From assembly GCF_018320785.1 (NCBI RefSeq), contig NC_054876.1, forward strand, positions 20,544,212 through 20,608,211: 64,000 nt of DNA, written 5' to 3'. This document shows positions 11,251-64,000 of this stretch, in pieces; the stretch's first letter is position 1, and each line of letters opens with the position of its first letter. Both the position numbers and the translations under genes were made by a program. This DNA is from Cheilinus undulatus (taxonomy: Eukaryota; Chordata; Actinopteri; Labriformes; Labridae). A model generated the notes under the pieces. The model ran no database searches and had not been told where the DNA came from. It was given only the letters and a program-made list of their open reading frames with translations.

Positions 11251-12250
11251 TCTCGTTGTCACCGACAGGTGGTGTGTGTGCTGCATGCAAAACAACGAAA
11301 ATACAAACTGTGCCTTTTAGGCTATATTAGCCACCGAGGAGCTTCTCAACGTTAGCTAGCTGTTAATTACATTATTTCAGAGGGTTGACAAATGATAGTT
11401 TGTGTAGGGAATTAAAGACAGCATCCTCTTTGCAAAGCCTACAGCGTTTGGATTATTTGGTTACAGTCCGTCTTTGATTTAAAACGAGGTAAGTTGTAAA
11501 ATGGCGGATAGCCTAACGCTACGTTAACATCCAGGGAATTTGTCATTGGTGCTGCTGTTCCGGGTAGTTAAATATGCACTTCGCACAAGTGTAACAAGAA
11601 GTCAAGGACTACATTATGACTTGGTTAAAATGTAAAGTTACTGTAAATTGTTAAGGAGACGTAAGCGTCCACTTGATGTTCAGTAGCAAGCGGTGTTGCT
11701 GGAAAGCTAATAGAGCTAACGGCAATGCTAGTCGAGCTGCAGGTATTCTGGTGCTTCTAGAATCACAAAACCACGAAGTGGATCTTTGTCCTAATTCTTT
11801 AGCACTCGATATGAATAAAGAACCTAAAGAAAATGCCAAAATGAAGCTAACAGGATTGTATCGCAAATAACAGTACACAGATTATTAGCCAAAGAGCAGC
11901 TAGCTGTCGTAGCACAGACTGCACGTCAGGAAGAGACGAGGCTGGATGTCACTAGCACAAACATCTGCAGATGTGTTTCTACTTCGGAAGTGTACAACTG
12001 CGCGTGTCACAGCAATTTTGGAATAGATTTGTGTTATTTAAAATAGTCTTGGGTTTTCTTGACATTAAAGCGTTTGAAAATATTAACGTGACGTCTGCGT
12101 TACTTGTGTTAGAAAGTAACGTTAACTGGCGGTGGCATACAAACCCAGTACGCATTTCCTTTTATGGTCGTCTGAGTCCAAAGTCAGGCCCCTGGTCTGG
12201 TCAGAACAAGAACCACCATGACATGAAGACTACTGTCGGGATAGACCTTT
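11250..12250 (+). promoter_or_regulatory. Probable stag2 promoter / CpG-bearing region with a candidate noncoding exon
   Basis: CpG dinucleotides become noticeably more frequent here than in the flanking AT-rich DNA. A good splice donor (AAACGAG followed by GTAAGTTG) lies at 11488/11489. A noncoding first exon ending at 11488 could splice to the acceptor at 15166, just before the stag2 start codon. Vertebrate STAG2 genes do have noncoding 5' exons. There is no TATA box. The transcription start cannot be placed from sequence, and the link is inferred from position. Confidence 0.4.
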
Positions 12251-13095
12251 ACAATGTGCCTGTGTTTATATAAACACGCCCACGCACATTTCCCCTGTAC
12301 TGTCAGCTTCAATGATAAGTAATAGATAAAGTTTTAACACCGACATCAGCATTTGACCCGCTGTTGTCCGGGCAAATTACACCGTAACCTTGTTATGTAA
12401 GGTTTTTAGGAAATATTGGCTAAGACACCGTTTTAAAATGAAGAGTTAAACTATACAATCACATTCCCTAAGTCTGTTAGAGTGAGTTCTTAAATTGTGT
12501 AATATGCCATTTTATACTCTATTTAACAATGCAGAATATATTTATCAAAATTTAAGAAATAATAACATAAAATTAAGTATTTACGCGTACAGGAGGAATG
12601 TAATTAGAAAACGTGACAAATAATAGACATAAACAAAATACACACTGAAAAAAGGGGGTAAAACATAAATGTAAAATTACTATAACATATTTAACATATA
12701 CAATCATATATAGTGATATACATTACAACCATACAGCTGATTAAGCCTTATGGAGATTTAATAAGTGTTATGATTAAACTCAAGTATAAACAAGACCAAT
12801 CATTTTGCCAAAGACAGAACTGTAATATTTATTGTGGTAGTTCCTGCCAATTTATGAGGCCACTCATCTCTTCAGCAGTGTAATACACTATGATTTATTT
12901 TAATTCATTGCACATATGAACAAAGAAATTGAAAAATAAACAAAACAAGAAATGCAATACATGGAGAGCATGAAAATTTGGAAGTTATATAATAATTAAA
13001 CAAATGTGCAGGAGAAGCCAATTAAACCCAAATGAGCTTGTCAAGTAACCCCCCGAGGCAAAATACAATTATCAGTTATACATAGATGATTCAAT

Positions 13096-13180
13096 TACCT
13101 ATGATATGATATGATACAACCTTCTTATTGTCCCCATGGGGAAATTTGTCTCAGGATTCAATTCCTACACTCATTTCTCT
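13096..13180. repeat. Probable retroposon end with GATAT microsatellite
   Basis: Three ATATG units run into CTTATTGTCCCCATGGGGAA and ATTTGTCTCAGG, a motif seen at the ends of many dispersed fish repeats. No element body could be delimited. Confidence 0.4.
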
Positions 13181-14137
13181 GCCTCTACAGAGAAACTAAT
13201 GACTACAACAACAACACTGAAACAGTCAAAACAAATTTGGAAAGACATGCCAATACAAATCAGAAAAGTTCAGGAACAGATGTTGATCATCACCCATATT
13301 GCACTGATCCACATGAAACACCACATGATTTAGAGAAAGTACAAATACAAGACAAATATTATTCAGAATTTTGATTAAGGTGGGCACAAATGAGTTTAAA
13401 TGGATTCACTTTGCATTTGTAGACTTGATATCATCTGCCAGTTGGTAAAAGGTAATACTCATCGTAGAAGATATGAGACAGGTCAGATACTAGTACTTTG
13501 TATACAAGCTATCAATATTGCCTTCTGATCTGCCAGCAGTTGCAGCTTTAATGTTTGTTCTTGATGTCTCATCATATGGCAAACAGTAACTTTTATCTTA
13601 CACCAGCCTTTTTCCTTTAAGTTTGTATCCAAGAGGTCAGGACAGTAGGGCTGGGAGCTGTGAATAACATACATCATTTGATTATAATAGGGCAGTATGA
13701 TTTTGTCTTTGCATTAAGTAGACAAAAAATATTTATTTATTTTATTTCATGTTTATTTGTGTAGGGACAAGTTTGAAGCAAGTAAACTGTTGCTGCACAC
13801 CACAACATTTATAGCCAGAGCTAATTTCCATTACTCTTCCCTAACTGGGCCTTTAAAATTCCACAACAAACGCACAAAAAAACAATCACAACATTGCATT
13901 TCAGCAATAAAAACAAGAAAAATAGCCTCAGTTATCTAACTTTAAGGTTGGCAGTCAAAAAAGCCAAACAGTTAATGATGATTAATCTACTCACCTGAAT
14001 GCAAATGTGCAGACTTAAGCTAAGTCCTGCTGCAGGAAAAAAACAGTGTGACTCCTACAAAACAAAACAAAACAAAAACAATAAAGTTTCATTGTGGTAC
14101 CTTCTACAACGTAGAGCTGAACAATGAATATGCCAAT

Positions 14138-14177
14138 ACCTGTGATCAATCCAATATACCTGTGATCAATCCAATAT
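14138..14177. repeat. Perfect 2 x 20-bp tandem duplication
   Basis: ACCTGTGATCAATCCAATAT occurs twice head to tail with no mismatch (14138-14157 and 14158-14177), indicating a recent local duplication or replication slippage. Confidence 0.85.
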
Positions 14178-15166
14178 AATAAGTCCTTGGTACAAAATAG
14201 TGGGTTATATTTTTTGTTCATCAATACTAAGATTGCAGGTAAATTCCCACACTGTCCCAATTACATAGCACACATTTGTATTTATGTCATGAAAACAATA
14301 CTTTCTCTGTTTTTAACTCTTAAGTGGCTTTTCTTTGAGATCTGACTTAAGATCTATAGTTTTTAAGGCTTCTGTCTTTTTTGACACTAGCCATTAAATC
14401 AACAAAGATTGAGTCTTTTTATCTTGTGGTATCTTTTAGAAACGTTATGCAGTTTTCACAACTTCATCAAGGACTAACTGACTGTACAAATGATCAGCAA
14501 TAAAAGTTCTTTCTTTTGGCCTTTTTCACAGCACCTCTATGTCATGTCAGTGTGACAGTAATGTATGTTATCAGGACCCCTAACCTAAAGGAGCTAAATA
14601 GAGATTAATGATTGTTCATTTTCTTGTTAGCACCTGTTCTTTTTCCTGCTCTGCTGGCCTTATCACCATGTAATAAAGAATGCCATCGGCCTGTTTGGTC
14701 TTAAGAAGAGACACAAGCAGCACATGTTATTATTCAACATGTAAATTAAGAAAAATAAACTTGCAGTGTGAAATGACTGTGCCATAAAGTGGTGATTTTT
14801 CACAATCCACATTTTGAATGAGCCACTTACTGGGGAATTACTTCTCCAGCAGCCTGATTAAACGTGCCAATAAGAAACTAGGACCCTCTCATTCAATGGT
14901 TATTCTTTCATTTCTTGTGCTGACATGACTCAAATGCAATAGAGTGCTATGCTTTGCCTTGTAGTGGAGTAAATCATCCAGTGGTTTGAGTCCGATGTGC
15001 AATTTTTTGCCATAGAAATAGACACCTTCTCTTACTGCACTGGTCTTCAGTACTACATGTGGCCCTGAGTTGTTGCCCTGGTGTAATGTATAATTTACTG
15101 TTTTATTTCAGTCAGTGTCGGCTCTTCATTCATCCTCAAACCTCTCTATTTTGTCTTATTTTCCAG

Positions 15167-15246
15167 GTGGAGCTGAGAAGAAACCTTGTTTTGGGTCCAG
15201 AGCAGTAGAAGCATTTACTCCAGCACATCCAGAAAATGTTGAAGAA
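15167..15246 (+). other. stag2: stag2 5' UTR part of the first coding exon
   Basis: The acceptor TATTTTCCAG ends at 15166 and is followed by 80 noncoding bases before the ATG at 15247. The purine-rich context GAAGAAATGA places A at -3, a reasonable initiation context. The existence of an acceptor here means at least one noncoding exon lies upstream. Confidence 0.65.
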
Positions 15247-34970
<19,724 letters not shown>

Positions 34971-37040
34971 ACAAACTGGATGGATCAAGTGTTGTAGAAA
35001 TCCCAGGAGAGTAACAAAGGATGACTGTTTTCAGTGAAAATCAGGATGGAGTGAAATGGACTACTATAAATAGTTTGTGAGACACCAACGTTTGCCTCTT
35101 CAATATTTTGTTAAAACCTAGAGGGAGAGCCTGAATTTAATTTTTTTTCTGATATTTTCACAAACTGGACTTTTGTCACACTGCAGCAGAAATGTAATGT
35201 TTGTAAAAACAACTTAATGTGAGCTTTTCCTGAGGTGATGCAGTGCAGATGATGATTATGATGCATTATGTGGCAGGCTTGTGGACAATAACAAATGGAA
35301 ACTCAAATGAATAATATATACCTTTAATCTTCTTCATTCAGTTGACAGAACTTGTAAATACATAGCAGCCAATATATACAGGAGGGTGAACACAACTTCA
35401 CTAACATCAACAGTAGAAATGTAAAAGCCCTGCTAAATAATAATAATACCTTTATAATGCTTTAAACTGAACACTACCATGACACTGCATTCTGTCACAG
35501 AGGTGTTAATTTCACTCAGTCGTAATTTTAGAGCCATATTCTTGGAAATGATCCAATCAATGCCTCTCTGACGTAATGGTAACTTAAATTGAACACTGTA
35601 AGCTTCTTAAGACATCAGTTATTGCAGGGCTGTCGAAGTGGACTGCATCACTTTTGAAAGCTATCAGTAATATTGTGTTCACCTGCTGGACTTCTAAACT
35701 GTAGACTTTGGCATGGCATGCAGCCATATATGAAACACATACACAGTAAAGTATAATGTGAACTGGCGTCTCATACTGTTCAAAGGCCTTGCCACAAATG
35801 ATATACGACATTCTCAGATTTCTTTGTGATGGTATTTTTTAGAAATATATGTGTTCTGCTTTTATACCTTATAGATGACTTTGATTTATAGATATTTTGT
35901 AATGACAATCAAATGTAAATTAATGGTTTCTAATCAAGTTATTTCACATAGATGCTGAAATAATCCTTTTTAATGAAAACAATTATGTTACTATATATAT
36001 ACGGCCAACTGTTTGTATTTCCTTTTATTGTCTATAACCATTGGATGCATAGGAAATGAATTGCTCTTATGTAGAAATCTGACAAATTGATGGCTGCATC
36101 TACTATTATTTTTTAATATTGGAAGCATACATGGTGTCATACATAAACTTTTGACTCAACCTTTAACATGTAATCTCTCCTATACCTTGAATATTTTCCT
36201 CCACTGTACAATATCTAATAATATCTAACACAAACATGCCATAACTTCAATTTTTTAAAAGATGGATTTGAACATTGGTCGGGAAAAGTGTGTGTGTTTT
36301 TTTTCTTCCAGTTTGCAAGTGTGTAAAGGATTTTTCAAAATGCCAATGTATTTGATGCACCATTGTTGGTTGTATATGAGTTATAGAGTTATTCTAAATT
36401 ACAAAGTTTTAGAATTCTTTGGTCAACTATCATGGTAAAAGAATTGTATATTATACAATAACAAATGTGTAATATATTGTGAATCAGTACTCTTTTATAT
36501 TTGCAGGTTCTGTTTGCTTGAAATTTAGGGAAAGAAATATGCTATTATTCAAAGTAAACCTACTAATTTGCAACAACACATAGAGAACATTGTTTTGTTT
36601 GTCTTTCAGTGAATTGTTGAGATTTTTCTTTATCTGTGTATTGGCCTGGTTGGCAGTTACAGATTTAATGGAGAACAGTGTATTCATGTTGTAGTTCAAC
36701 AAATCCCTAATTCTCTCAGAATCTCACTATAAACTGGAGAAACAAATCACATTGCCATGAGCATTAACCACACACTTAATACTGAAACTCATCATGTTAG
36801 GCAGATGTTAAAACCTATCCTAGAATTTCCTGTAAATTTACATTTATCGTGTCATCTGGGATCTTTTCTGTTTTGCATTGAACTGCTGAAAATGTGCATA
36901 CATCTGTATGTTTACACATATTTAAATATTTGTGTATTAAAATTTGTGTTTTTACTCCATTCATAAAGTGCTTATTGCATCTTTAAAGATCCGAATTTAT
37001 GATTGGAGACGTTTCCGAGAAGAATAAACCATTGACAAGT
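34971..37040 (+). other. stag2: stag2 3' UTR (extent inferred) and poly(A) signal
   Basis: About 2 kb of AT-rich noncoding sequence follows the stop codon TAA (34968-34970). A canonical AATAAA occurs at 37023-37028, about 530 bases before the thoc2 start codon. A long 3' UTR is normal for vertebrate STAG2, but earlier polyadenylation cannot be excluded. Only about 0.5 kb then remains as shared spacer with thoc2. Confidence 0.45.
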
Positions 37041-37399
37041 GGAAACTCAGACTGCAAGGACGTACATTTTTCTAACCTGGGATGAAATTACTGAATATTT
37101 GAAGGACTTTTTAAAAGATTTTAATCCAGCTATCTTTTTTTGTAGTTACTTGTCTTTTTAAATACCAACCTCTGCCCATCATTGTATAGTGTACACACAT
37201 AAAAGGTGAGTGGTATTTGGCTGTATTATTACTTTTATAAGTTAATTTCCGACACGAAAAAGTGGACTATACATTAAAATTGTTTTATTTTACATCAGGT
37301 AAATGTTGTTAAACTATCTAAATTGTGAAATACGGAATTCGGTTCCTGAAGAACCACTTTTAAAGCAGTGAAATCAAAACAAAGTCCTAATATGAAGCC

Positions 37400-37557
37400 A
37401 AATTTTGGCTGTAGCACCCCTAGAACACGAAGTTCCGTGTTAACAAAGCCCTCGGAGACAGCCTCACCATGCAGCAGTGAGCTAGCATCAGCTAACCACC
37501 ACATTTGACCCTGTGTGTGCCATGATGAATTAGACATCCGGGCTGTGTGTATGGAAG
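37400..37557 (+). promoter_or_regulatory. thoc2: thoc2 5' UTR / core promoter region with upstream ATGs
   Basis: No TATA box is visible. Three upstream ATGs precede the start codon: 37469 (ATG CAG CAG TGA), 37522 (ATG ATG AAT TAG) and 37551, an 11-codon frame ending at 37583 that overlaps the true start in another frame. Whether the first two are transcribed depends on the unknown transcription start. Confidence 0.4.
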
Positions 37558-63944
<26,387 letters not shown>

Positions 63945-64000
63945 GTCAGTATTTAGAAAGACCACTCAGATTTCTGAGTGAACTCATGTGGAAAGGTCAT

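Larger units (their letters stand above)
12260..15166. other. Probable first intron of stag2; no coding exon seen
   Basis: AT-rich DNA without recognisable exons. It contains a probable dispersed repeat at 13096-13180 (ATATGATATGATATG followed by a TTATTGTCCCCATGGGGAAA-type motif common near fish retroposon ends). It also has a perfect 20-bp tandem duplication, ACCTGTGATCAATCCAATAT, at 14138-14157 and 14158-14177. The open frame at 13111-13374 shows no known domain. Confidence 0.45.

Noticed and set aside
11673-11870. 65-codon frame in the stag2 promoter region
   Set aside because: Chance frame in CpG-bearing noncoding DNA; an equally long frame lies on the opposite strand and neither resembles a known protein.
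34971-37557. An xiap-like gene between stag2 and thoc2, expected from human gene neighbourhood
   Set aside because: No BIR-domain or RING exon pattern can be read on either strand in this interval.

Overview
This is a 64 kb stretch of vertebrate nuclear DNA, almost certainly from a ray-finned (teleost) fish. It is AT-rich, its genes are split by GT-AG introns, and its spacers carry many small DNA transposons. The three genes found are an ependymin (a secreted protein especially abundant in fish), the cohesin subunit gene stag2 and the mRNA-export gene thoc2. All three lie on the + strand. The species cannot be named from the sequence alone.

Layout. Positions 1-6100 hold no gene; they carry repeats, including a 1.7 kb hAT-type element with a 7/8 matching target-site duplication. 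Positions 6201-7337 encode a complete six-exon ependymin of 214 residues with a TATA box and a poly(A) signal. Positions 7340-11400 are intergenic and contain several non-autonomous hAT elements, one with an intact 8-bp duplication and a decayed BED-type zinc finger. A CpG-bearing stretch at about 11250-12250 is the likely stag2 promoter, with a possible noncoding first exon. Coding exons of stag2 run from 15247 to 34970 (33 exons, 1275 residues by my count). Its 4.1 kb intron 21 has collected a hAT element and a dead Tc1-like transposon, itself split by a tRNA-derived SINE. After about 2.6 kb of 3' UTR and spacer, thoc2 begins at 37558. Thirty-four exons (1459 residues) can be followed to 63944, and the gene runs off the right edge.

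How the genes relate. STAG2 is the HEAT-repeat subunit of the cohesin ring. THOC2 is the scaffold of the THO/TREX complex, which couples transcription to mRNA export. They share no pathway; their proximity matches the known STAG2/THOC2 neighbourhood at human Xq25, which supports the stag2 rather than stag1 call. Ependymin is a secreted glycoprotein with no evident functional link to either.

No CRISPR array, operon, phage or novel defence-like system is present. The most useful observations are a 93-bp stag2 intron that is a multiple of three and open in frame, a TAGCAG tandem acceptor in stag2, three upstream ATGs before thoc2, a dated stack of nested transposons, and a dispersed TTTTGCCA-type simple array seen three times. 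All exon boundaries were read by eye from splice signals, reading-frame continuity and remembered family sequences. No alignment or transcript was available.
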